From positions 273,979-337,978 of the forward strand of contig CAJJAT010000011.1 in NCBI GenBank assembly GCA_905182175.1: a stretch of DNA of 64,000 nucleotides, read 5' to 3'. The stretch's first letter is position 1. Every line of letters begins with the position of its first letter. The stretch comes from Flavobacteriales bacterium UBA1494. GTDB taxonomy: Bacteria; Bacteroidota; Bacteroidia; Flavobacteriales_E; Vicingaceae. Below the pieces are notes generated by a model that saw nothing but the letters and a program-made list of their open reading frames with translations, was not told the origin of the DNA and did not search any database. A program made the translations under genes and the position numbers. Positions 1 through 6,777 of the stretch are shown here, one piece after another.

Positions 1-295
1 ACTCCTTTTTCATAATTTCCGCAGCTTCCTCTTTATTGATGTATTCAATTCGATTCGTGTATTCTTTTGCTTCAAGAACTCGCTGTAAGCGAGAAATATC
101 GTTTTCGGATAATCCTTCCTTTAAATAAAGAGAAAAACCGATATTTTCCTTTACATGATCGGATATTTTTTTTGCATTAAGCAAAATAATACCCAAAACC
201 CCTAGCATAAATAAAACCAATGAAATACTGATAATGGTAGAAACGTAATTTGTCCTTACTTTAATTACCGATTTCTGATTTTCTTGCTTTGCCAT
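1..295 (-). CDS. ftsX: Cell-division permease-like protein FtsX, N-terminal part (runs off the left edge)
   Basis: Reading leftward from an ATG at 293-295, an open frame continues without a stop to base 1 (98 codons). It starts MAKQENQKSVIKVRTNYVST, followed by one hydrophobic helix (about residues 19-43, ISLVLFMLGVLGIILL) and a soluble stretch containing IGFSLYLKEGLSENDISRL. This is the layout of Bacteroidetes FtsX: a short cytoplasmic tail, the first membrane helix, then the periplasmic extracellular domain. In the family, FtsX pairs with the ATPase FtsE and controls cell-wall hydrolases at the division site. It lies 55 bp downstream of gldC on the same strand, so it may be co-transcribed with gldB-gldC. 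The rest of the gene, including the remaining helices, is outside the window. Confidence 0.82.
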   Translation of the reverse strand, partial: MAKQENQKSVIKVRTNYVSTIISISLVLFMLGVLGIILLNAKKISDHVKENIGFSLYLKEGLSENDISRLQRVLEAKEYTNRIEYINKEEAAEIMKKE

Positions 296-350
296 ACTTC
301 ATTAGAATTCTGCTAAATTAGATTTTAGCAATAGGATACACAAATGGTAT

Positions 351-683
351 TTACTTAAGAACACCCATCTTGGCTGCAATCTTTTTTCCAAATGCTCTAA
401 TTTCTTCAGCTATAGCCTTTTCGCCTGTTGATCTTTCAAAAGAATCAGCCATAGTAATGATATTTTGAGCAGCAAATTTTTTCATCTCATCTACCATCAT
501 ACCTTTCGTCCACAAATCTATGCGTAACGTATTGTTCTCTTCCTCATCCCAAATGGCTAAATTAATAGCCTTACTTATACTTTTTTGGTCTTTTTCAGAG
601 CCCTCTGCAGTCCACTCTATAGATTCTGGAACTTGATTTTCATCTAATTTAATCTTGAAATTTATTTCTGATTCTCTTGACAT
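351..683 (-). CDS. gldC: Gliding motility protein GldC
   Basis: This is a 110-residue soluble protein with no signal peptide, starting MSRESEINFKIKLDENQVPE. The length, the opening strand, the phrase IEWTAEG and the central NNTLRIDLWTKGMMVDEMKKF match the small GldC family of gliding Bacteroidetes. Its ATG shares one base with the stop codon of gldB (TAATG arrangement at 681-685), so the two are translationally coupled. In Flavobacterium, GldC is an accessory protein, not absolutely essential, for gliding and the linked type IX secretion system. Its exact biochemical role is not known. The gldB-gldC order is the classical one. Confidence 0.85.
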   Translation of the reverse strand: MSRESEINFKIKLDENQVPESIEWTAEGSEKDQKSISKAINLAIWDEEENNTLRIDLWTKGMMVDEMKKFAAQNIITMADSFERSTGEKAIAEEIRAFGKKIAAKMGVLK

Positions 684-1705
684 TATCGTTGCGGTTTATA
701 ATTTGACTTTCTTAAAATTTTGTTTGCGTCTTGAATTTCCATTAATCCTGAGATATCTACATCCGGGTTATTTTCCATAAAAGACTTGACTAATTTATAT
801 CCCATCCATTGTCCAACTCTTCCAGGTGATCCTTCTGGAAAACCAGCGACAAAGGGAGCATCTCCCATGTACTTCCTAATTTGGTGATTCTCTGAGTTAA
901 ATAATAATTCCATGTCTATAAAATGAAACCAAATTGGCCCTTCATTCTCTTCACACCAGACAATGTCCTCCTTGGAATAGTTGAAAAATACTTCGTCAGT
1001 TTCATTTGGCAGAAAAGCATTAAGCAGAAAAGCTACTTTTCCATAAAATACCATTTGTTCCATTAAGTTTTGACCTCCCTCTGTTTCAAACTCGGTTAAT
1101 AGCCAAGCCTTCATAGCATCCGATACTAAATACTTTTTATCAAAATTTTGAAACTTATATTTAGGAATCCCTATTTGAGGGTATACTATAAAGTCACCTC
1201 CCAAGTACATATCCAATCCAATAGCCAACAAACTGTCATCTGCTGCTGTAGCATAATTAAAAGCAGCTGTCATGGTTATTACATTTGGCACTACCCTTTT
1301 AGGAAAGTAATAATGATATCGTTTAAACGCATTATTTAATTGCTCAAAATCAGGTTGAAGAGATGCTTTTGGAAACGTTTTATGAACTTTTTCAATTACT
1401 TCTTGAATATCTTTATTGCGCAAATATTGATTAAAAACAGAGATTGTCAGAGGATCATTTGCTCTACCAAAACTCATTATTCCTTCCATATAAAGTGGGA
1501 AAAATTGAGGATACTGCTTTTTTATATTCTCTAGTTCATTAATGTCTAACCCTTCGCGCTGCACCGAATACAAATCCTTTTCAAATCGCTTAAATTCTTG
1601 AGCTATTTCAACTTTTTCCACATCCACATCCCATTTGTTTTCACTGCATGAATACATGAAAAGAATAGTTAGAAATAAAAATGGAATATTCGATGGTAAC
1701 CTCAT
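683..1705 (-). CDS. gldB: Gliding motility lipoprotein GldB
   Basis: This is a 340-residue lipoprotein. I place the start at the ATG at 1703-1705 (MRLPSN), which puts a normal signal peptide directly before the lipobox FMYSC; an upstream TTG would only add four residues. The body has the GldB features: KRFEKDLYSV near the N-terminus, a run describing the zinc-protease-like fold (YYFPKRVVPNVITM, LLAIGLDMYLG), and the C-terminal PFVAGFPEGSPGRVGQWMGY and IVWCEENEGPIW. GldB is required for gliding in Flavobacterium johnsoniae and is thought to sit in the inner or outer membrane leaflet as a lipoprotein. It is the first gene of a minus-strand unit with gldC and perhaps ftsX, divergent from the barrel gene at 1751. 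Confidence 0.87.
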   Translation of the reverse strand: MRLPSNIPFLFLTILFMYSCSENKWDVDVEKVEIAQEFKRFEKDLYSVQREGLDINELENIKKQYPQFFPLYMEGIMSFGRANDPLTISVFNQYLRNKDIQEVIEKVHKTFPKASLQPDFEQLNNAFKRYHYYFPKRVVPNVITMTAAFNYATAADDSLLAIGLDMYLGGDFIVYPQIGIPKYKFQNFDKKYLVSDAMKAWLLTEFETEGGQNLMEQMVFYGKVAFLLNAFLPNETDEVFFNYSKEDIVWCEENEGPIWFHFIDMELLFNSENHQIRKYMGDAPFVAGFPEGSPGRVGQWMGYKLVKSFMENNPDVDISGLMEIQDANKILRKSNYKPQR

Positions 1706-1719
1706 TTGAAAAAACAACT

Positions 1720-1727
1720 TAAATTTG
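1720..1727 (+). promoter_or_regulatory. Bacteroidetes -7 promoter element for the barrel-nadE unit
   Basis: TAAATTTG fits the Bacteroidetes -7 consensus TAnnTTTG and ends 23 bases before the ATG at 1751. No clear -33 TTTG is found at the usual spacing, so the assignment rests on the -7 box and its position only. Confidence 0.4.
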
Positions 1728-1750
1728 TGGTAAATAAAGAAGACAAAATT

Positions 1751-2503
1751 ATGAAAAAGACAACGTTGCTTGCCGTATTATTCGCTTTGGTTCTTGGAAG
1801 TTTCGCACAAAAGAATTTTCAGTTAGGATTACACCTTTCACCAAATATAGGTTGGATAAAGCCGGATGGATCAAATATTGAAGGAGATGGAGCCAAGCTT
1901 GGTTATTCCTTTGGTGTAATTGCTGACTTTAATATTTCTGAAAATTATATTTTATCTACTGGAGTTCACCTTCTCAGTACGGGTTTTACCTTAATTAAAC
2001 CCGACATTCAAACTTTTACCGACAACTCCGGTTCTGAGGTGGATGGTTATGGAAAAACTGTTTCTAATATTCGATTAAATTACGTTGAATTACCGGTAAC
2101 ACTAAAGCTAAGGACCAACGAAATTGGTTACATGAAATATTACGGCAAAGTTGGTTTTGGCTTGGGAGTTAATTACGATGCGACTGCAGATGAGGAGTTT
2201 TCTTACACAACTACAACTACAACAGGAGCAACATTAACAAACGATGCGGTTGATTACGATGATGAAATTAATTTATTTAGAGCTTCTTTAATCATAGGAG
2301 GAGGGATAGAGTATAATCTATCCGGCAACACCTCGTTAATTGCGGGTGTTACTTTTAACAATGGACTCAATAATATTTTCAGTAAAGATGTGAATAAAGC
2401 GGATGGAAATGGGAATGCTTCGACAATTTTAGGCGATGAAAGAACTGAAAGCGCAAAGTCGATAAACAACATGATTGTTTTAAACGTTGGTATCCTTTTC
2501 TAA
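1751..2503 (+). CDS. PorT-like outer-membrane beta-barrel protein
   Basis: This is a 250-residue protein with a Sec signal peptide (MKKTTLLAVLFALVLGSFAQ). It is followed by alternating strands ending in IVLNVGILF, an aromatic C-terminal residue typical of outer-membrane barrels. The segment NFQLGLHLSPNIGWIKPDG and later YYGKVGFGLGVNYD look like the PorT/outer-membrane beta-barrel domain common in Bacteroidetes; PorT itself belongs to type IX secretion, but I cannot separate PorT from its many relatives by eye. I reject an earlier TTG at 1706 because it would place 15 extra charged residues before the signal peptide. It ends 12 bp before nadE and is probably in one operon with it. Confidence 0.7.
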   Translation: MKKTTLLAVLFALVLGSFAQKNFQLGLHLSPNIGWIKPDGSNIEGDGAKLGYSFGVIADFNISENYILSTGVHLLSTGFTLIKPDIQTFTDNSGSEVDGYGKTVSNIRLNYVELPVTLKLRTNEIGYMKYYGKVGFGLGVNYDATADEEFSYTTTTTTGATLTNDAVDYDDEINLFRASLIIGGGIEYNLSGNTSLIAGVTFNNGLNNIFSKDVNKADGNGNASTILGDERTESAKSINNMIVLNVGILF

Positions 2504-2515
2504 GACACACTTTCT

Positions 2516-4144
2516 ATGAAAATAGCAATCGCTCAACTCAATTACCACATTGGCAACTTTGAGGCCAATACTGATAAAATATTAGCAAATATTCAAAAGG
2601 CAAAAGCTGAAAATGTTGACTTAGTGATTTTTTCGGAGCTAGCTGTTTGCGGTTACCCTCCTAGAGATTTCTTAGAGTTTGATGATTTCATTGAATTGTG
2701 CGTCAACGCTGTTGAGAAAATTGCAACAGCATGCGTCGGTATTGCCGCAATTGTTGGAGGGCCTTATTGGAATAACGAAACAGAGGGTAAAAAACTCTTT
2801 AATTCTGCCTTCTTTTTAGCGGATGGGAAAATTCAATCCAATCACTACAAGCAACTTTTACCAACATATGATGTATTTGACGAGTACCGCTATTTTGAAC
2901 CAAGCGAAAACGTAAAATGCATTGATTATTTAGGCGAAAAAATTGCTCTTACCATTTGTGAAGATTTATGGAATATTGAAGGGAAAGAACTTTATTCTGA
3001 ATCTCCAATGGACACTTTAATCAAAGAGTCTCCAGACTTTATGATAAACATTGCTGCTTCTCCATTTTCGGTGCTTCAAGCAGACAACCGAACCGAAGTA
3101 TTGCAATGGAATACTAACAAATACAAGCTCCCGTTATTTTACGTTAATCACGTTGGTGCGCAAACAGAACTAATTTTTGATGGCGCCTCTTGCGTGCTAA
3201 ACGCAACAGGAGAAGTAATGGCGCAATTGCCATTTTTCGAAGAGCATTTTTCTATTTTCGATACCAAATCTCTAGAAAAAGAGCTGCTAGAAAAAATTCC
3301 TTCAAAGTTTAAAAAAATTGAAACTGCCTTAGTGCTAGGCATCAAGGATTATTTCAAAAAGTTGGGATTTAAAACAGCCACGTTAGGTTTAAGTGGAGGT
3401 ATTGATTCTGCACTAACCCTTGCTTTAGCAGTAAAAGCCCTCGGAAAAGAAAATGTGTTTCCCATTTTAATGCCTTCGCAATTTTCGTCAGACCATAGTA
3501 TTTCAGACTCCTTGGAGCTTTGTAAAAACTTGGGTTGTAAACATCATATTATAGAAATTGAAAAAATATATGAATCTTTTGATAGTCAATTAACTGATTT
3601 ATTTAAGGGAACTGAATTTGGAATTGCTGAAGAGAACATTCAATCTCGAATTAGAGGAACCCTATTAATGGCACAGAGCAACAAGTTTGGTTCAATTTTA
3701 CTAAACACCTCAAATAAAAGTGAATTAGCTGTAGGTTACGGAACGCTTTATGGAGATATGGCTGGAGGGCTTTCTGTGATTGGAGATGTATACAAAACAG
3801 ATGTTTTTGAATTGTGCAGATTTATCAATAGGAATGGAGAAATTATTCCAGATAACATAATTACTAAACCGCCTTCTGCTGAGCTGAGACCTGATCAGTT
3901 TGACTCGGATTCATTACCAGATTACCCTATTTTAGACTCCATTCTTTTCGAATACATTGAAAACAGACAAAGCCCCGCAAATTTGATTGAAATGGGATAC
4001 GACGAAGCTTTAGTGAAACGTATTTTACGATTGGTAAACATGAACGAATACAAACGTCATCAAACACCTCCAATCCTTAGAATTTCCTCAAAAGCTTTTG
4101 GAATGGGAAGAAGAGTGCCAATTGTTGGAAAGTATTTGAGTTAG
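2516..4144 (+). CDS. nadE: Glutamine-dependent NAD+ synthetase
   Basis: This 542-residue two-domain enzyme makes NAD+ from deamido-NAD+, ATP and glutamine, the last step of NAD synthesis in the cytoplasm. The N-terminal nitrilase-like glutaminase domain (about 1-255) has its Glu-Lys-Cys triad at E41 (FSELAVCGYPP), K112 (HYKQLLPTYD) and C148 (LTICEDLWN). The C-terminal ATP-pyrophosphatase domain (about 265-542) has the P-loop SGGIDS at 293-298 and the later LNTSNKSELAVGY substrate loop. The length is normal for the short bacterial glutamine-dependent form. In several Flavobacteria, nadE lies beside gldB/gldC as here. The gene looks complete and functional. Confidence 0.95.
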   Translation: MKIAIAQLNYHIGNFEANTDKILANIQKAKAENVDLVIFSELAVCGYPPRDFLEFDDFIELCVNAVEKIATACVGIAAIVGGPYWNNETEGKKLFNSAFFLADGKIQSNHYKQLLPTYDVFDEYRYFEPSENVKCIDYLGEKIALTICEDLWNIEGKELYSESPMDTLIKESPDFMINIAASPFSVLQADNRTEVLQWNTNKYKLPLFYVNHVGAQTELIFDGASCVLNATGEVMAQLPFFEEHFSIFDTKSLEKELLEKIPSKFKKIETALVLGIKDYFKKLGFKTATLGLSGGIDSALTLALAVKALGKENVFPILMPSQFSSDHSISDSLELCKNLGCKHHIIEIEKIYESFDSQLTDLFKGTEFGIAEENIQSRIRGTLLMAQSNKFGSILLNTSNKSELAVGYGTLYGDMAGGLSVIGDVYKTDVFELCRFINRNGEIIPDNIITKPPSAELRPDQFDSDSLPDYPILDSILFEYIENRQSPANLIEMGYDEALVKRILRLVNMNEYKRHQTPPILRISSKAFGMGRRVPIVGKYLS

Positions 4145-4227
4145 TTTTGTTCCACCTCTATGCACCCCGCTTCAAGACTCAGGGCGCAAATTTGGCCAAC
4201 CGTAAATAATTCCCCGAGGACATATTT

Positions 4228-4829
4228 TTGATAGAAAAGAATAAATTATCCAAGCGTTAATTAAAATTCGTTTTCATTCTCTCTATTGCTTTCTGTTTAG
4301 CCGTTCCTGTAGGGACTATTTTTCATGAATTAGGCCACTATATTGTCGCACAATTTTATTGCGATATCGTAACTCTCCATAAAGCTTCTGTTACTTATTT
4401 TAGTACAGGCTTTTAGAAGACGAAGAGCTCGCCAACTTCAACATCATTCTCGGCGGTCCTATTTCCACAATTTTAATAAGCATTTTAGGAATTTATCTCA
4501 TTTCAAATAAACCTTTCACAAGAATTTCAATTACAAACTATCCTTTAGCTTCAATTCTTAAAATAGTATTCGCCTTTTTTATAAGCAGAGAAGTTTTTAT
4601 TTCTTTACAGTTGGTTTTTAATGAAGGTGTTTCTAATGCCGATGAATATAAAATACCCGATTACCTAAATTTAAACGTTCAACATTTTAACATCGTAGTT
4701 TTTATAATTGCTGTATCTATTTGCTTCTCTATTTTGCATAGAACAGTTGAAAAAGATTCAAAAGCCCTATTTCTATTAAGTGCAGCTATCGGCTGTGGCG
4801 TTGGTTACTGGGCTTGGGTTTTATCCTAA
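4228..4829 (+). pseudogene. Decayed M50-type (site-2 protease-like) membrane metalloprotease
   Basis: Frame 1 reads LIEKNKLSKR, then a TAA at 4258, then LKFVFILSIAFCLAVPVGTI and FHELGHYIVAQFYCD, which contains the zinc-binding HExxH motif inside a membrane helix as in M50 proteases. At a run of four T (4411-4414) the frame breaks at a TAG. One frame over, the sequence continues EDEELANFNIILGGPISTIL, with the second conserved NxxxGGP-type segment of this family, then further helices to a stop at 4829. The gene therefore carries at least one nonsense change and one single-base frameshift. The possible start is TTG at 4228, perhaps a mutated ATG. Only the last 72 codons remain as a continuous frame with an ATG. 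The assignment to M50 rests on the two motifs; the substrate is unknown. Confidence 0.7.
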
Positions 4830-4843
4830 AATGAAATTCCACC

Positions 4844-5962
4844 TTACGCCCAGACCTTTGTTCCCTCAGAGCAGTTTTTACAAATGTCAATGTTCTCACG
4901 TCCCTTAAAAAGTTGTTTTCTAAAGTTGTTATAGCTTTTGCTGAACCAAATTTTCTTAAAATCATCGTTTGCTAATTCACCCAAACGGTGGGTAGCATCT
5001 TTATCGAAACAACAAGGAATTACCTTTCCGTCCCAAGTTATAACGCAAGAGTGCCACAACTTCCAACAATTATTTTCTAATGAGTTTTTAATTTGATACT
5101 TACCATTCCCCATCTTCTTGTAACGGGAATATTTATCGTTTTCAGGAATTAGATCATTCCCATTTTCATAGTCATACACCTGAGCTGTTTTTAACTTCAC
5201 CTCGTCCACTCCATATTCTTTCGCCAACTCATGCACCTCCTCAATCTGGTGTTCATTTGGTTTAACCACCAAAAACTGAAAAATAATATGAGGTGTCGGA
5301 GATTTCGCAGCTTTCTTGGCATTTACAATATTCTTAGTTCCTTCCAACACTTTCGATAATGTGCCTCCTATTCTATAGTTCTCATAGGTTTCTTGGGTAG
5401 TGCCGTCTACTGAAATAATTAACCGATCCAAGCCAGACTCCACTGTTTTTAACGCGTTTTCAGGAGTTAAAAAATGTGCATTTGTAGATGTTGCGGTATA
5501 CATTTTCCTGTCTGAGGCGTACTTCACCATGTCCAAAAACTTAGGGTTAATGTATGGCTCGCCTTGAAAATAAAATGTCAAATAAAATGTCTCTCGCCAA
5601 ACTTGATCAATCACCTTTTTATAGAAATCTTCTTTCAAGTTTCCAGTTGGTCGAGTAAATTGTTTTAGCCCACTTGGACATTCAGGGCAACCTAAATTAC
5701 AAGCTGTAGTAGGTTCTATGGCAATTGCCATGGGAAAACCTTTCTGATTTGGTTTTCCACTCCATTTAGATTGGTAATAACTCCAGTAAACATTAACCGC
5801 ATTCCAAAACCTGGTAAAAGAAGCTTTTTTTAGAATTTGAAGACTGTCGTTTATATAAATTTTCACATTGCGAAGGTAAGAAGTACTTAGAATTGACCGG
5901 TAGAAATTGAAATTAAGTAGTAAATTAAAAACTCTTAGAATTCTATCATTATTGAGATTCAT
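4844..5962 (-). CDS. Radical SAM protein with C-terminal SPASM-type domain
   Basis: This is a 372-residue protein. The radical SAM cluster motif CxxxCxxC is at C88, C92 and C95 (TTACNLGCPECPSG), followed by FYFQGEPYINP, the glycine-rich SAM-binding strand region. Near the C-terminus are several cysteines, CWKLWHSC, GKVIPCCFDKD and DICKNCSEG, which form a SPASM-type auxiliary 4Fe-4S domain. The N-terminal 75 residues are an extension without motifs. Such enzymes cut SAM to a 5'-deoxyadenosyl radical. Relatives modify peptides or act as anaerobic sulfatase maturases, but nothing nearby identifies the substrate here. It converges with the decayed M50 protease, whose remains end 14 bp away. The gene appears intact. 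Confidence 0.88.
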   Translation of the reverse strand: MNLNNDRILRVFNLLLNFNFYRSILSTSYLRNVKIYINDSLQILKKASFTRFWNAVNVYWSYYQSKWSGKPNQKGFPMAIAIEPTTACNLGCPECPSGLKQFTRPTGNLKEDFYKKVIDQVWRETFYLTFYFQGEPYINPKFLDMVKYASDRKMYTATSTNAHFLTPENALKTVESGLDRLIISVDGTTQETYENYRIGGTLSKVLEGTKNIVNAKKAAKSPTPHIIFQFLVVKPNEHQIEEVHELAKEYGVDEVKLKTAQVYDYENGNDLIPENDKYSRYKKMGNGKYQIKNSLENNCWKLWHSCVITWDGKVIPCCFDKDATHRLGELANDDFKKIWFSKSYNNFRKQLFKGRENIDICKNCSEGTKVWA

Positions 5963-6021
5963 TCAACTTTCGTTTTTGAAATTTTGCAACAATGAATTGC
6001 GTAAAGACTTACAGTAAGATC

Positions 6022-6498
6022 ATGCTTCTAACTTTTCTTTTATAACGTCGCACTGAAACTGACCCAAAACTTGTTTAGCAACCGAAAAAAGTGCTATCAA
6101 AATAGATCCAATAGAAAAAATGCAATCGAATTTAGTTTATTCAAATACTACTTATGTTCCCCTTTACTCAGATATCTTTAGCCAAACAACTAACAACTGA
6201 ATTAACTTAACGGCAACTCTTAGCCTACGGAACATCAGTTTCAAACATTCTATTTTCATTTCTGAAGTGGATTATTGCAATTCTTCAGGTGTATTCGACA
6301 AAAATTTTTACGGAACAACGAAGAGAACTATAACCGATGTAATCTATTGAATATTTTATTGAAGAAGATCTTATTAGCGGTAAAACCAAGGCAAATTTTA
6401 TTTTCATTTAGCCGGCAAAAAACAAAAACGTACGCCCCCTTTTTTAAACAATAATGATTTTGATCCGCAACAGACAAGGCATTTCCTTAACTGCATGA
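6022..6498 (+). pseudogene. Decayed DUF3124 protein, probably once a lipoprotein
   Basis: No open frame spans this 815-bp gap, but joined frames reconstruct a recognisable protein. After a weak signal-like MLLTFLL (from 6022), frame pieces read PLYSDIFSQTTNN, then NLTATLSLRNISFK, HSIFISEVDYCNSSG and VFDKNF, then EYFIEEDLISGKTKANFIFI, a TAG where Trp is expected, PAKNKNVRPLF, and finally TIMILIRNRQGISLT. The order and wording (TATLSIRN..., VDYY, ANFIVEW, QGISF) follow the DUF3124 family. At least two frameshifts and two or three stops interrupt it. The family's function is unknown; members are periplasmic or surface proteins. An unrelated-looking open stretch at 6491-6664 follows, which I could not identify. 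Confidence 0.62.
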
Positions 6499-6707
6499 GA
6501 GATTTTCAACCTCTCGAAAAAAAGCAACAATTCTAAAACAGCCAGTGAGCGAGGTAAAAATTGAGCACCCTAAATGGGAAACAAGTGCCCAAAGAATGGA
6601 GCAAATAGAAATACTGCAGCTCTTTCATCAAAGTAAACTATTCAACATGTATAATAAGTATTGACCAGACAGCGTTTGAAATACTCAAGTTTAACTATTT
6701 TCGATTT

Positions 6708-6728
6708 AATTAACGATAATCGTTAATT
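6708..6728. promoter_or_regulatory. 21-bp perfect palindrome, possible operator
   Basis: AATTAACGAT, one central A, then ATCGTTAATT: ten-base arms with a one-base centre. The loop is too small for an RNA hairpin and no T-run follows, so this looks like a binding site for a dimeric regulator rather than a terminator. It lies 50 bp upstream of the DUF5686-type gene at 6778 and overlaps the place where its promoter should be. The regulator is unknown. Confidence 0.45.
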
Positions 6729-6777
6729 TGATTCCGTTTTGAAGTAATTTCATGCCCTAATAATCGCCACAAACGAC

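Noticed and set aside
4145..4227. Small precursor peptide gene before the M50 remnant
   Set aside because: No frame with a start codon and a plausible core peptide was seen.
4228..4829. Programmed frameshift in the M50-like gene
   Set aside because: The slip site is a plain run of four T with no visible stimulating structure, and an additional in-frame stop at 4258 argues for decay.
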